NCBI GenBank assembly: GCA_020161575.1 | Contig: JAIUNR010000004.1 | Location: forward strand, 62,001 to 126,000 | Direction: 5' to 3' | From: Pseudomonadota bacterium | Lineage (GTDB): Bacteria > Pseudomonadota > Alphaproteobacteria > Rhizobiales > Beijerinckiaceae | DNA length: 64,000 bases | Part shown: piece by piece, positions 1 to 9,140 of the stretch | How positions within the stretch are numbered: the stretch's first letter is position 1 | How the letters are laid out: each line of letters starts with the position of its first letter | The notes under the pieces: generated by a model | The model's input: the letters and a program-made list of their open reading frames with translations, nothing else | Told to the model about the DNA's origin: nothing | The model's database searches: none | Made by a program: the position numbers and the translations under genes

Positions 1-89
1 GGCCAGCAATTCATCAGCCGCTCCTCGCAAGCGGCAACTTCTGTGAGCGGCCCGAAAAGCTCGGGGCCGGATAGGGCGGCGTTTGTCAC
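1..89 (-). CDS. N-terminal fragment of a protein, possibly a GNAT acetyltransferase (cut by window edge)
   Basis: A reading frame starts at a GTG whose complement is at 87-89, with AAGGA seven bases upstream, and runs off the left edge of the window, so only about 29 residues are visible (MTNAALSGPELFGPLTEV and on). It lies 30 bases downstream of the gloB stop on the same strand, so the two probably share a transcript. The visible E-ERL-N-WP pattern resembles the start of some GNAT-type acetyltransferases in alphaproteobacteria. This is an inference from a very short piece, and the function should be treated as unknown. Confidence 0.45.
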   Translation of the reverse strand, partial: MTNAALSGPELFGPLTEVAACEERLMNCW

Positions 90-119
90 GGGAATTTCCT
101 TGAGATGAAGGCAGGCGGA

Positions 120-839
120 TCAGAAGCGGTTCTTCGCCTCCCTTCGTCGCGCAAATTCCGCCAGATCCGGCGCGCGGACGAAGACATTGGTTGCTTTCTC
201 CTCTCCCACGGTCGTGGGGATTGTGAAACGCCCCTCTGCACGCGCCGCCTCGACATTCTTCAGTCTGGCGCGGATCTCGGCATTGTCCGGCTCGATATGG
301 GCGCAAAAGCGGGCGTTCGCGAGCGTATATTCATGCCCGCAATAAAGCTGCGTCTCATCCGGCAGCGCCGCAAGCCGCATCACGGAGAGATACAATGCCT
401 CCATGCTCGAATCGAGGACGCGTCCGCATCCCATCGCGAAAAGAACATCGCCGACAAAGATTATATTTTCGCCGGCAAAATAATAGGCAATATGATCCGC
501 GCAATGCCCCGGCATGTGCCAGACCTGCGCTTCAAGCCCACCGATTTTGACCTGATCGCCTTCCCCAACATAACGATCCGCCATAGGAAGATCGACCTTT
601 GCCAGAGCTGGCGCGACGACCTTGGCGCCGTATTTCTCCACGAGGCCCGGAACGCCTTCGATGTGATCGAAATGCCGATGGGTTACAAGGATCGCATCAA
701 GGCCCCAGCCGCGCCGGCTCAGGGCGTCATCATAGGCGTCGAACGCGCAGGCATCGATGGCGCCGACCCTGCCGGTGGCAGGATCGCGGATGAGAACGCC
801 GTAATTATCGCCGCGACAGGCGAAAAGTTCGATCTCCAT
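120..839 (-). CDS. gloB: Hydroxyacylglutathione hydrolase (glyoxalase II)
   Basis: This metallo-beta-lactamase-fold enzyme hydrolyses S-D-lactoylglutathione to D-lactate and glutathione, the second step of cytosolic methylglyoxal detoxification. The 239-residue product has the metal-binding THRHFDH motif near residue 53, a later GH of the HMPGH type, a VGDVLF segment supplying the bridging aspartate, and CGHEYT followed by a C-terminal HAGH-type domain. The length is close to the usual 240-255. The ATG at 839 has only a weak ribosome site. A divergent methyltransferase gene starts 67 bases away, and the fragment at 1-89 follows in the same direction. Confidence 0.9.
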   Translation of the reverse strand: MEIELFACRGDNYGVLIRDPATGRVGAIDACAFDAYDDALSRRGWGLDAILVTHRHFDHIEGVPGLVEKYGAKVVAPALAKVDLPMADRYVGEGDQVKIGGLEAQVWHMPGHCADHIAYYFAGENIIFVGDVLFAMGCGRVLDSSMEALYLSVMRLAALPDETQLYCGHEYTLANARFCAHIEPDNAEIRARLKNVEAARAEGRFTIPTTVGEEKATNVFVRAPDLAEFARRREAKNRF

Positions 840-906
840 GGAGAATTCCCATCCGAAGGCCGCGCGCCCCTTGTCGCCGGCGAATTTGGTCGCCAGAGTC
901 TAACGC

Positions 907-1656
907 ATGGATCTTGATGTCGTCGACCTCAAATCGTTCTACGCAACGCCACTCGGAACGGTGGCTCAGCGGATGATCCTGCGCGGCATCCAACGCCGCT
1001 GGGACAATCTCTCAGGTCTCGCGCTGATGGGGCTTGGCTACGCCGTTCCCTATCTCGATGTGCTGCGCGAGGGAACGGAGCGTACAATCGCCTTCATGCC
1101 GGCGCGCCAGGGCGTTGTCGCCTGGCCTGCGGGCCAGCTTTCCGCCGCCAGCCTCGTGGAGGCGACCGATCTTCCCTTGCGCGATTCCGTGATGGACCGT
1201 GTCCTGCTGGTCCATGCGCTTGAAACCTCCGACGATCCCGCCGCCCTGATGAACGAGGTCTGGCGGATTCTGGCGCCGGGCGGCCATGTCATGATCGTGG
1301 TGCCGAACCGGCGCGGCCCCTGGGCGCGACTCGACACAACCCCCTTCGGCCATGGCCAACCGTTTTCGCGCCGGCAGCTCACCGCACTCCTGCGCCGCGC
1401 GCTTTTCACACCGAGTCATTGGGGAGAAGCGCTCTGGGTACCGCCGATCCAGCGCCGGTTCTTCCTGCGCAGCGCGAGCGCATGGGAGCGGCTCGGCCAC
1501 GCCCTTTCGCTCCCCTTTTCAGGGATTTACCTCATCGAGGCGACCAAACAGGTCTATCGCCCCGCCCTGACCGGCAAGGCCAGCCGGGTGCGCGGATTGC
1601 TCCAGCCGATCCTGGTGCCAAGCGGAAACGCCGTCGGGCGCGAACGCGGCGAATGA
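907..1656 (+). CDS. Class I SAM-dependent methyltransferase-like protein
   Basis: The 249-residue product has a Rossmann methyltransferase layout: a degenerate motif I (MGLGYAVPYL), an acidic LVEATDLPL segment, VLLVHALE, and a post-motif LAPGGHVMIVVPNR typical of Methyltransf_11 proteins. This gene family often lies divergently next to gloB in alphaproteobacteria. The substrate is unknown. The glycine loop is poor compared with active enzymes, so SAM binding is inferred, not shown. The gene ends two bases before the metW stop, tail to tail. Confidence 0.75.
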   Translation: MDLDVVDLKSFYATPLGTVAQRMILRGIQRRWDNLSGLALMGLGYAVPYLDVLREGTERTIAFMPARQGVVAWPAGQLSAASLVEATDLPLRDSVMDRVLLVHALETSDDPAALMNEVWRILAPGGHVMIVVPNRRGPWARLDTTPFGHGQPFSRRQLTALLRRALFTPSHWGEALWVPPIQRRFFLRSASAWERLGHALSLPFSGIYLIEATKQVYRPALTGKASRVRGLLQPILVPSGNAVGRERGE

Positions 1657-1658
1657 AC

Positions 1659-2276
1659 CTACCGGCGCGCGAGCAGGAAGACGCCCTGCTCGCCCATGAG
1701 GTTCCAGAACCACCACGGCATCTTGACGCCCATTGGCCTGCCGGTGGCATCCAGCGCCTCCGCGCGGACGATCTCGGCATTCACCTCGCCCGCGAGCGCG
1801 ACGAAATCGCGGATCGTGCAGAAATGGATGTTGGGCGTATCGTACCAGCTATCGGGCAGATTTTCGGTCACCGGCATCCGCCCATGCAACAGAAGATGCG
1901 TACGGATGCGCCAATGCCCGAAATTAGGGAAGGAGACGATCGCATTACGCCCGATACGAAGCATCTGCTCAAGCACATGGCGGGGGCGGCGAGTCGCCTG
2001 CAGGGTCTGGGACAGGATGACGGTATCAAAGCAATCATCGGGGTAATCGGTCAGATCGGTATCCGCATCTCCCTGGATAACCGCCAGCCCCTTGGCGACG
2101 CACGAGGCCACACCTTCGCGCGAAAGCTCGATCCCGCGCGCATCGACCCCCTTGGCGCGCGCGAGATGATCGAGAAGCACGCCATCGCCGCAGCCGACAT
2201 CGAGCACACGGGCGCCGGACGAAACAATATCGAAGATCAGCCGCTGATCGGCACGCAAACCCGTTTCCTCCGTCAT
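1659..2276 (-). CDS. metW: Methionine biosynthesis protein MetW
   Basis: MetW is a small methyltransferase-fold partner of the homoserine acyltransferase MetX and is needed for full methionine synthesis in many proteobacteria. The 205-residue product has VLDVGCGDG (motif I, about residues 24-32), [15 protein letters not shown] and the family-typical [10 protein letters not shown] and [11 protein letters not shown] segments. Its ATG overlaps the metX stop as ATGA, so the two are translationally coupled and very probably act together. Confidence 0.93.
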   Translation of the reverse strand: MTEETGLRADQRLIFDIVSSGARVLDVGCGDGVLLDHLARAKGVDARGIELSREGVASCVAKGLAVIQGDADTDLTDYPDDCFDTVILSQTLQATRRPRHVLEQMLRIGRNAIVSFPNFGHWRIRTHLLLHGRMPVTENLPDSWYDTPNIHFCTIRDFVALAGEVNAEIVRAEALDATGRPMGVKMPWWFWNLMGEQGVFLLARR

Positions 2277-3436
2277 CGTCCGCCCTCCGCAACGCCCCGT
2301 GCTCGCGCGGCGGAATCAAGAAAACCACGTGCTGTGGCGAAAAGATTCGGTTCCTCGAGCAGGAAGGCATCATGTCCCTTGTCGCTCTCGATCTCGACAA
2401 AGGAGACGGAAGCGCCGCAGGCATTGAGCGCATGGACAACCTGCCGGCTGTCCGCCGTCGGGAAAAGCCAGTCCGAGGTGAAGGATACGAGGCAGAATCG
2501 GGTCTTGGTCGCCCGGAACGCCGTGGCGAGCGAGCCACCGTTATCCGCAGCCAGATCGAAGTAATCCATCGCGCGGGTCAGGTAGAGATAGGAATTGGCG
2601 TCGAAACGCTCGACGAAGGTGAAGCCCTGATGGCGCAGATAGGATTCCACCTGGAAATCGGCGTCGAAGGAAAAGGTCGGCATCGCACGGTCCTGCAGCG
2701 AACGGCCGAATTTACGCTGGAGCGCGGCTTCGGAGAGATAGGTGATATGCGCCGCCATGCGGGCGACGGAAAGGCCCTTCACCGGCCTTGTGCCCTCCGC
2801 GAGATAACGTCCGCGCCGCCATTCGGGATCGGCCATCACCGCCTGCCGGCCGACCTCGTGAAAGGCGATGTTCTGCGCCGAATGCTTGGCGGCTGTCGCG
2901 ATCGGCATCGCGGAAAAAACCCGATCCGGGAAAAGCGAGGCCCAGGCGAGCACCTGCATCCCACCCATCGAACCGCCGACCACCGCGAGCAGGGTCCCGA
3001 TCCCGAGATGATCAATCAGGCGCGCCTGCGCGCGGACCATATCGGGGATCGTGACGAGCGGAAAATCCGTGCCGTAGATGTCACCGTTGGCGGGGTTTAT
3101 GCCGGTCGGCCCGGAACTGCCCATGCAACTGCCGATGACATTCGCGCAGATCACGAAGAAGCGATCCGTATCGATCGGCTTGCCCGGTCCCACCATGCTG
3201 ATCCACCAGCCCGGCTTGCCGGTGATCGGGTGCTCGCTGGCGACATGCTGATCGCCGGTCAGCGCATGGCAGATCAGCACCGCATTCGCACGCGCCGCAT
3301 CGAGCCTGCCATAGGTCTTGTAGGCGATGCGCAGTCCCTGAAGGCTCGCGCCTGAATCGAGCACAAGCGGCGCTTCCGCGCCAGATTCGAAGAGCAGCGA
3401 ATTGGGAATGTCGGCTTCGTTGATGCGCGCTGCCAT
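2273..3436 (-). CDS. metX: Homoserine O-acetyltransferase
   Basis: MetX acylates L-homoserine in the committed step of methionine synthesis. The 387-residue alpha/beta hydrolase has the nucleophile elbow GGSMGGMQ (Ser about 156), the FTSDWLFP aspartate segment and the DKGHDAF histidine near the C terminus. NANVIGSC and SSGP-type segments are also typical of MetX. The ATG at 3436 has AAGGAAG about ten bases upstream. metW follows with a 4-base overlap. Whether acetyl or succinyl is transferred cannot be settled by eye. The long upstream gap holds a candidate promoter and an inverted repeat. Confidence 0.93.
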   Translation of the reverse strand: MAARINEADIPNSLLFESGAEAPLVLDSGASLQGLRIAYKTYGRLDAARANAVLICHALTGDQHVASEHPITGKPGWWISMVGPGKPIDTDRFFVICANVIGSCMGSSGPTGINPANGDIYGTDFPLVTIPDMVRAQARLIDHLGIGTLLAVVGGSMGGMQVLAWASLFPDRVFSAMPIATAAKHSAQNIAFHEVGRQAVMADPEWRRGRYLAEGTRPVKGLSVARMAAHITYLSEAALQRKFGRSLQDRAMPTFSFDADFQVESYLRHQGFTFVERFDANSYLYLTRAMDYFDLAADNGGSLATAFRATKTRFCLVSFTSDWLFPTADSRQVVHALNACGASVSFVEIESDKGHDAFLLEEPNLFATARGFLDSAARARGVAEGGR

Positions 3437-3498
3437 GCCGCTGCTTCCTTCGATACCCGCAACCGTGACCCGTTGTGTCCGGTTTTCAGATCAAATTC

Positions 3499-3535
3499 CT
3501 TAAAAGAGCTTTGTCGTTCGGTCAAACGAACAAAG
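3499..3535 (-). promoter_or_regulatory. Candidate metX promoter overlapping an imperfect inverted repeat
   Basis: Reading toward metX, TTGACC (complement of 3520-3525) and TTTAAG (complement of 3499-3504) are 15 bases apart, a short but usable sigma70 spacing. The -35 element lies inside an inverted repeat at 3509-3535, where CTTTGT-CGT-TCG faces CGAACAAAG. A repressor bound there would block the promoter. No match to a known regulator was made, so this is inference from position and symmetry. Confidence 0.35.
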
Positions 3536-3625
3536 AATTCCGCAGGCGATCACCTTCGCCCTTGCGGGACAATCCTTGCACACCGTATCACATGCCTGCC
3601 TTTCAAACGCGTGACGGGATAGCCC

Positions 3626-4477
3626 ATGTCCGAGCCGCCCCCCTCTGGAACCGCGCCGCCATTGCTGCACCTTCGCGGGGAAATCGACCGGATCGACGCC
3701 GCTATCCATGCCCTGATCGTGGAACGCGGCGAAGTCGTGGGCAAGGTGATCGAGGCCAAACGCGCCGCCGGAGACACCGGCTCGGCCTTCCGGCCCGACC
3801 GCGAAGCCGAGCTGATGCGCCGCATCGTCCTCAAGGCGCCGGGTCGATGGCCGATCGACGCGCCGGAAAACATCTGGCGCGTCATTGTCGCGACCTCGAC
3901 CTATACGCAGGTGCCTTATTCGGTCCATGCCGATATGTCCGCCGGCGACACGGCCATGCGCGAAAGCATGCGCTTTCATTTCGGCTTCACCGTCCCGCTC
4001 GTGCCGGCGGTTGATTCAACGGCGGTAATCGCCGCCGTCCATGCCTCCAATGGCGATCTCGGCATGTTCCATCTCGAGCAATCCGCCCAGCTCGGCGCCT
4101 GGTGGAAGGGGCTCGAAAGTCCTGTGGCGCCGAAGATCATCGCGCGGCTCCCCTTCGCCGAGCGCGCGGATCACCCGGTCGGCCTGCCCGTCTTCGTGAT
4201 TGCCCGCCCGCAGCGCGACGGCCTCGCGCGCGAGATCATCCTGGCCTCCATCCGGGTGGAAAGCTGGCGGATGCCGGCTTTCGCGGCGCTGGAATCGATC
4301 GGCGCAGAGCTGATCGCCGCCGCCGGCGACGCGATGGGCGCGAACCTGCTCGTGGCGCATCGCGCCGAGGTGACGCCCGCTGCCTTGACGGATGCGCTCC
4401 ATGCGGCGAAATGCGCGCCGATGCGCTATATCGAGGTCGGCTGCCATGCCAGCCGCTTCACGCTGAAACGCCCGTGA
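3626..4477 (+). CDS. Chorismate mutase (AroQ-type domain with a longer C-terminal region)
   Basis: The N-terminal ~90 residues form a chorismate mutase type II helical domain: LRGEIDRIDAAIHALIVER, then V-EAKR and PDREAELMRRI. The enzyme converts chorismate to prephenate for phenylalanine and tyrosine synthesis. The remaining ~190 residues, with conserved-looking TYTQVPYSVHAD and IEVGCHASRF segments, match the longer alphaproteobacterial form of the protein, and I assign them no separate activity. hisC and tyrC follow on the same strand, placing the gene in an aromatic amino acid cluster. The start at ATG 3626 has only a weak ribosome site. Confidence 0.85.
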   Translation: MSEPPPSGTAPPLLHLRGEIDRIDAAIHALIVERGEVVGKVIEAKRAAGDTGSAFRPDREAELMRRIVLKAPGRWPIDAPENIWRVIVATSTYTQVPYSVHADMSAGDTAMRESMRFHFGFTVPLVPAVDSTAVIAAVHASNGDLGMFHLEQSAQLGAWWKGLESPVAPKIIARLPFAERADHPVGLPVFVIARPQRDGLAREIILASIRVESWRMPAFAALESIGAELIAAAGDAMGANLLVAHRAEVTPAALTDALHAAKCAPMRYIEVGCHASRFTLKRP

Positions 4478-4513
4478 TTTCTGCCGGTCTTCCGGCCTTC
4501 AGGAGTAGGTTCC

Positions 4514-5713
4514 TTGTCGCTTCTTCCCCAGCCCCGCCCCGGTATTTCCGCGATCGACATCTATGTCCCCGGCAAGAGCAAGGCGCCGGCGGGGGTGAAG
4601 CTGCATAAACTCTCGTCCAATGAAACACCGCTCGGCCCTTCGGCCCATGCGATTGAAGCTTTCCGCGCCGCCTCGACCTCCCTCGAACGGTATCCCGATG
4701 GCTCGGGCAGCGCTTTGCGCGCCGCCATCGCCGGGCGCTACGGGCTCGATCCCGCGCGGATCGTTTGCGGCGCGGGCTCGGACGAATTGCTCTCGCTCCT
4801 CGCCTATGGCTATCTCGGGCCAGGAGACGAGGCGATCTATTCGGAGCACGGTTTCCTCGTCTATCGCATCGCGACACTCGCGGCCGGCGCGACACCCATC
4901 GTCGCGAAGGAGAAGAACCTCTCTACGGATGTCGATGCGATCCTCGCGGCGGTGACGCCGAAGACGCGGATGGTCTTCCTCGCCAATCCCAACAACCCGA
5001 CCGGCACCTACCTGCCTTTCGAGGAAGTGAAGCGCCTGCATGCCGGCCTTCCGGGCAACATCGTACTCGTGCTCGATGCCGCCTATGCCGAATATGTCCG
5101 GCGCAACGATTACGCTTCCGGCCTTGAGCTGGTGGCAACGAGCGAGAATGTCGTGATGACGCGCACTTTCTCCAAGATCCACGGCCTTGCCGGCCTGCGC
5201 CTCGGCTGGCTCTATGGGCCGCAGGGGATCGTCGATACGCTCAACCGCATCCGCGGCCCGTTCAACCTCAACGCGCCCGCCATCGCCGCCGGCATCGCCG
5301 CGATCGAGGATCGCGCGCATGAGGAGAAGGCTGTCCTCCATAACGCGCATTGGCTCGCGAAGATGACCGATGCCCTGAAGCGCCTCGGCCTTGGCGTGAC
5401 GCCCTCGGTCGCTAATTTCCTGCTCGTGCATTTCCCGAAAGAGGAAGGCAGAAGCGCGGCCGATGCCGATGCCTTCCTCGCCGCGCGCGGCATTATCCTG
5501 CGCAGCATGGAGAGCTATGGCCTGCCCGATTGCCTGCGCCTGACCATCGGCTCGGAAGAGGCGAACAGCGCGGTGATCGAGGGGCTGGCCCTCTTCCTCG
5601 GCAGGAAAGGCGAGGATGCGACGCATCTGCGCCTTACGAGGACCGGCAGCGAAAGCGCCTTCGACGCGGTGCTGCAGCGCGCGCTCGATCTGATCGGAAA
5701 GGCCATTCCGTGA
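4514..5713 (+). CDS. hisC: Histidinol-phosphate aminotransferase / aromatic aminotransferase
   Basis: This fold-type I PLP aminotransferase acts in histidine synthesis and, beside tyrC and chorismate mutase, probably also transaminates aromatic precursors. Visible signatures are [19 protein letters not shown] (about 158-165), VLDAAYAEY and the PLP lysine in [15 protein letters not shown] (K221). The start is a TTG at 4514 with AGGAG eight bases upstream; no better ATG is near. At 399 residues it is longer than the usual 355-370, the excess being a C-terminal tail of about 35 residues after LALFLGRK. Its stop overlaps the tyrC start as GTGA. Confidence 0.9.
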   Translation: MSLLPQPRPGISAIDIYVPGKSKAPAGVKLHKLSSNETPLGPSAHAIEAFRAASTSLERYPDGSGSALRAAIAGRYGLDPARIVCGAGSDELLSLLAYGYLGPGDEAIYSEHGFLVYRIATLAAGATPIVAKEKNLSTDVDAILAAVTPKTRMVFLANPNNPTGTYLPFEEVKRLHAGLPGNIVLVLDAAYAEYVRRNDYASGLELVATSENVVMTRTFSKIHGLAGLRLGWLYGPQGIVDTLNRIRGPFNLNAPAIAAGIAAIEDRAHEEKAVLHNAHWLAKMTDALKRLGLGVTPSVANFLLVHFPKEEGRSAADADAFLAARGIILRSMESYGLPDCLRLTIGSEEANSAVIEGLALFLGRKGEDATHLRLTRTGSESAFDAVLQRALDLIGKAIP

Positions 5714-6651
5714 TCCCGAAATTCGATCGCATCACGATTATCGGCCTCGGCCTGATCGGCTCCTCGATCGCGCGCGCCATCCGCAAGGCCGAAGCGGCGA
5801 AGCATCTCGTCGCGATGGATCGCGACAAGGCGGTGCGCGAGCGTGTGATGGAACTCGGCCTCGCCGACGAGGTGACGGGCGATGCGGCGCAGGCGGTGAA
5901 GGGCGCCGATCTCGTGATCCTGTGCGTGCCCGTGATGGCGAATGCCGCGCTGGGGGCCGCGATAGGGCCGCATCTTTCGCCGGGTGCGATCATTTCCGAT
6001 GTCGGCTCGGTCAAGGGGTCCGTCGTGCGCGATATCGCGCCGCATCTGCCGGAAGGCGTGCACTTCGTTCCCGCGCATCCGGTTGCCGGCACCGAGCATT
6101 CCGGCCCCGATGCCGGTTTTGCGGAACTCTTCGTCAATCGCTGGTCGATCCTCACCCCGCCCCCGGAAACCGCCCCGGTGGCGATCGCGCGTGTTCGCGC
6201 CCTGTGGGAGGCGATGGGGGCCAATGTCGAGGTGATGACGCCGGAGCATCACGACCTCGTCCTCGCGATCACCTCCCATGTGCCGCATCTCATCGCCTAC
6301 AACATCGTCGGCACGGCGGCGGATATGGAGAAGGTCACCGAAAGCGAGGTGATCAAGTTCTCCGCCGGCGGTTTTCGCGATTTCACGCGCATCGCCGCCT
6401 CCGATCCGACCATGTGGCGCGATGTGTTCCTGACCAACAAGGATGCCGTGCTCGAAATGCTCGGCCGGTTCAGCGAGGATCTACTGGCACTCCAGCGCAT
6501 GATCCGCTGGGGCGACGGCGACGGGTTGCACGCGCTCTTCACCCGCACGCGGGCGATCCGGCGCGGCATCATCGCCTCCGGGCAGGAAACGGCGGCGCCG
6601 GATTTCGGAAGACCGCATCCGCCGCTGCCCGAAGCGAAGAAGAATCAGTAG
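5710..6651 (+). CDS. tyrC: Prephenate/arogenate (cyclohexadienyl) dehydrogenase
   Basis: The NAD(P)-dependent enzyme oxidatively decarboxylates prephenate or arogenate for tyrosine synthesis. It opens with [20 protein letters not shown], a GxGxxG nucleotide-binding motif, followed by [29 protein letters not shown] and TPEHHD, all typical of the TyrA family. The GTG at 5710 is chosen because it overlaps the hisC stop (GTGA) and directly precedes the Rossmann motif, giving 313 residues. It ends 7 bases inside the opposing DUF2125 gene. Confidence 0.9.
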   Translation: MIPKFDRITIIGLGLIGSSIARAIRKAEAAKHLVAMDRDKAVRERVMELGLADEVTGDAAQAVKGADLVILCVPVMANAALGAAIGPHLSPGAIISDVGSVKGSVVRDIAPHLPEGVHFVPAHPVAGTEHSGPDAGFAELFVNRWSILTPPPETAPVAIARVRALWEAMGANVEVMTPEHHDLVLAITSHVPHLIAYNIVGTAADMEKVTESEVIKFSAGGFRDFTRIAASDPTMWRDVFLTNKDAVLEMLGRFSEDLLALQRMIRWGDGDGLHALFTRTRAIRRGIIASGQETAAPDFGRPHPPLPEAKKNQ

Positions 6652-7667
6652 AGCGGCGCAAGCTCGAAAAGCGGGAAGGGGCCGAAGCGGGCACGCCCGT
6701 TCTGGAAGGTGAGCGCGACCGGCAGCCCCTGCCCGCCGCTCATCTTGCCGAGCACGCCGCCAAGATCGAGGCCGCCACGCCGCCCCATCAATCCGCCAAG
6801 CGCATCGAGCCCTTTCGCGCGCCCCTGGAGATTGCCTTCGAGGCGGCGTTCGGAATCGAGCCCCATCACGCCGGAAAGATCGATATTCGCCTGCCCTTTC
6901 GTGATCTGCGCGAGGATCACCCGCGCCTGTCCGTTCGCAAGGCGCCATTCCTCGACGATATCCTGGAACCGTCGTCCCGGATCCGCCACGAGACCCGGCG
7001 CGCTCGCCTGAAACTCGAAGCGGATGGGGGCATTGTTGCCCATGAGCGCGTCGAAGGGCGCGAAGGTCATATCGGTAACGCGCGCCACGAGATCGGTCCC
7101 CGTCTTCTCGCCCGGAGAGCGGCGCAGATGCAGCTCGAACCCCTTGGCAAGTACGCGGACATCCTCTCGCCCATGCGGGCCCGCCGCCAGCACGGGTTCC
7201 GCCAGTTCGAAGGAAAACTCGCCGATCCCCTCGTTTCCGGCTTTCAGGCTGGCACGCGCGCTCTTCCAGCCAAGGTCCATCTCGCCAGCCTCGCCATGGC
7301 GGGCACGGAAAGGCGGCAGAAAGGTCGCGATGAAATGGCCGGGCGCGAGAATACGCGCATGGAAGATGAGCCCGCCAAGGCTGCCTTCATGGCGCAGGCC
7401 GTCCTGCTCGCGGAAAGTAACCCTGGGCGCCTTGCAGCGGATCTCGATGCGGAAGGGATATCCGACGATCTCGCGATCCGGGCATATCCAGTCGCGTCCG
7501 CGCTCGCCCTCGCGGAGCACGAAGCCATCCGCGATGGTGCCCGCGCGATGCGCGAGATAGAGCCAGAGCAGGCTCCAGCCCAGAAAGAGCGCGCCCAGCA
7601 GGATGAAGGGCAGATAGAGCCCACGGCGTGAGGGCGGCTTGCCCGGCGAGAGGGAGCTCTCGTTCAT
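6645..7667 (-). CDS. DUF2125 domain protein, membrane-anchored
   Basis: The 340-residue product starts with a basic stretch and one hydrophobic segment (LYLPFILLGALFLGWSLLWLYL, about residues 14-35), so it is probably inner-membrane anchored with a large periplasmic part. The rest matches the alphaproteobacterial DUF2125 family, whose function is unknown. AAGGA lies seven bases before the ATG at 7667; an in-frame ATG at 7670 is an alternative. The 3' end overlaps the end of tyrC by 7 bases, tail to tail. Confidence 0.75.
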   Translation of the reverse strand: MNESSLSPGKPPSRRGLYLPFILLGALFLGWSLLWLYLAHRAGTIADGFVLREGERGRDWICPDREIVGYPFRIEIRCKAPRVTFREQDGLRHEGSLGGLIFHARILAPGHFIATFLPPFRARHGEAGEMDLGWKSARASLKAGNEGIGEFSFELAEPVLAAGPHGREDVRVLAKGFELHLRRSPGEKTGTDLVARVTDMTFAPFDALMGNNAPIRFEFQASAPGLVADPGRRFQDIVEEWRLANGQARVILAQITKGQANIDLSGVMGLDSERRLEGNLQGRAKGLDALGGLMGRRGGLDLGGVLGKMSGGQGLPVALTFQNGRARFGPFPLFELAPLY

Positions 7668-7763
7668 CATCCTATCCTTCCCTCCCGCGAAGACGGGAAA
7701 ATGCATTTTCCTCGCGCAGGAGGAAATATGCTGCATTGTCTTGGAAATTGTTTGCTCTAGAAA

Positions 7764-8369
7764 ATGAAGCGCTTACCAACGCTTCCCGTCATGCCCGATA
7801 CCGTGTCCCTTCCTCAGACGTCAACCGATCTAACGCCCGAGAAGCCCGGCGATCTCTGGGTTTTCGGCTACGGCTCGCTCATGTGGCGACCGGGTTTCAA
7901 CCATGTCGAACGCATGCCGGGGCTGCTCTTCGGGGCGCATCGCGCACTCTGCGTCTATTCAATCCGCCATCGCGGCACGCGCGAAAAGCCGGGGCTGGTT
8001 CTGGGGCTAGACCATGGCGGCTCCTGCCGGGGCGTCGCTTTCCGGGTTCCGGCCGAGGAGGCCGCGCAGACCCATGCCTATCTCACCGAGCGCGAGCAAT
8101 CCCATTACGTCTACCGGGAGACCCTCCGGCCGGTCCAGCTTGATGATGGAAGGCGCGTCAAGGCGCTGGCCTATGTCACCGAGCGCCGACACGATAATTA
8201 CGCGCGCGGCCTCCCCCGCGAGGAATTGCTCAGGCTGGTTCTGCAGGGGCAGGGGGAATCCGGCGCCTGCCGCGATTATGTGCTCAACACGCTTGCCATG
8301 CTAGCCGAACTCGGCATTGAGGATCACGCCCTGTCCTGGCTCGGCCCCGCACTTTCGGAAGCCTCGTAA
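7764..8369 (+). CDS. chaC: Gamma-glutamylcyclotransferase, ChaC family
   Basis: ChaC-family enzymes cleave glutathione to 5-oxoproline and Cys-Gly in the cytosol. The product has VFGYGSLMWRPGF (substrate-binding YGSL loop), CVYSIRHRGT, LVLGL and YLTEREQSHYVYR, which carries the catalytic-type glutamate. At 201 residues (192 if the second ATG at 7791 is used) the size fits the family. Its last 46 bases overlap the end of the opposing acyltransferase gene. Activity on glutathione itself is inferred from family membership. Confidence 0.87.
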   Translation: MKRLPTLPVMPDTVSLPQTSTDLTPEKPGDLWVFGYGSLMWRPGFNHVERMPGLLFGAHRALCVYSIRHRGTREKPGLVLGLDHGGSCRGVAFRVPAEEAAQTHAYLTEREQSHYVYRETLRPVQLDDGRRVKALAYVTERRHDNYARGLPREELLRLVLQGQGESGACRDYVLNTLAMLAELGIEDHALSWLGPALSEAS

Positions 8370-9085
8370 CCCGCCTCCTTCAGAAGGCGGTTGGTGTTGC
8401 TCTCGATCACATCGCGCATCCGCTCAAAAAAGACGTTTGGATCGAGGCCGGCGGGAATCGGTTCGAGAAACTCGACCAGGATCGGGCGGGGATAGTGGAG
8501 TAGGGTGTTGCGCGGCCAGGCAAGACCGGAGGTCATCGCCACCGGCACACAGGGCACGCCAAGCTGCGCATAGAGCCGCGCCACGCCATATTTGTAATCA
8601 GGTGGAGCGCCCACCTTCCGGCGCGTCCCTTCCGGGAAGATGAGCATCTGCCGCCCCTTGTCGATGGCGATCTTCGCGCGCCCCTGCATCTTCACGAGCG
8701 CCTGCGCGCGCTGACCGCGATCGATCGGAACCTGTTCGCCCTTGAGCAGATGCCACCCGAAAAGCGGCAGGCGAAGCAGCTCCCGCTTGAGAATGTAGGT
8801 CGCCTTCGGAAAGAAGAGCAGCAGCGCCATGGTCTCCCAGGCGGAATAATGCTTGGCCGCGACCAGAACCGGCCCGGTCGGAATACGTTCGACACCCCGG
8901 AATTCGACCCTGGCGCCGGTGATCTTCTCGTGGAGGAAAAGGCTGGAACGCGCCCATGCGCGGGCGAACCACATCATCGCATCCGAGGGCAGCACCCAGG
9001 CGATCATCGCGGCGATGAACCAGAAGGTGCAATTGATATAAAAAGCGATGTGGAACAGCACCGAGCGGATGATAATCAACGGCAC
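8324..9085 (-). CDS. plsC: 1-acyl-sn-glycerol-3-phosphate acyltransferase (PlsC family)
   Basis: The family transfers an acyl chain to lysophosphatidic acid at the inner membrane to make phosphatidic acid. A hydrophobic N terminus (SVLFHIAFYINCTFWFIAAM) is followed by the acyltransferase blocks: KHYSAWE (catalytic His, here with Glu where many family members have Asp), FPEGTRR and VPVAMTSGL. The GTG at 9085 is chosen because GGAGGA lies a few bases upstream; it gives 253 residues and avoids a 71-base overlap with ydcF, which a start at 9211 would create. Another lysophospholipid substrate cannot be excluded. Confidence 0.87.
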   Translation of the reverse strand: MPLIIIRSVLFHIAFYINCTFWFIAAMIAWVLPSDAMMWFARAWARSSLFLHEKITGARVEFRGVERIPTGPVLVAAKHYSAWETMALLLFFPKATYILKRELLRLPLFGWHLLKGEQVPIDRGQRAQALVKMQGRAKIAIDKGRQMLIFPEGTRRKVGAPPDYKYGVARLYAQLGVPCVPVAMTSGLAWPRNTLLHYPRPILVEFLEPIPAGLDPNVFFERMRDVIESNTNRLLKEAGYEASESAGPSQDRA

Positions 9086-9140
9086 GGGTTCCTCCGGGGT
9101 CACGTGAAAGAGAGACGCCCCTCCCCTGCCCGATCCACGG

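Noticed and set aside
3437-3625. SAM-II riboswitch upstream of metX
   Set aside because: The region contains GGTGAT but lacks the following conserved pseudoknot segments that I would expect; only a covariance-model search could settle it.
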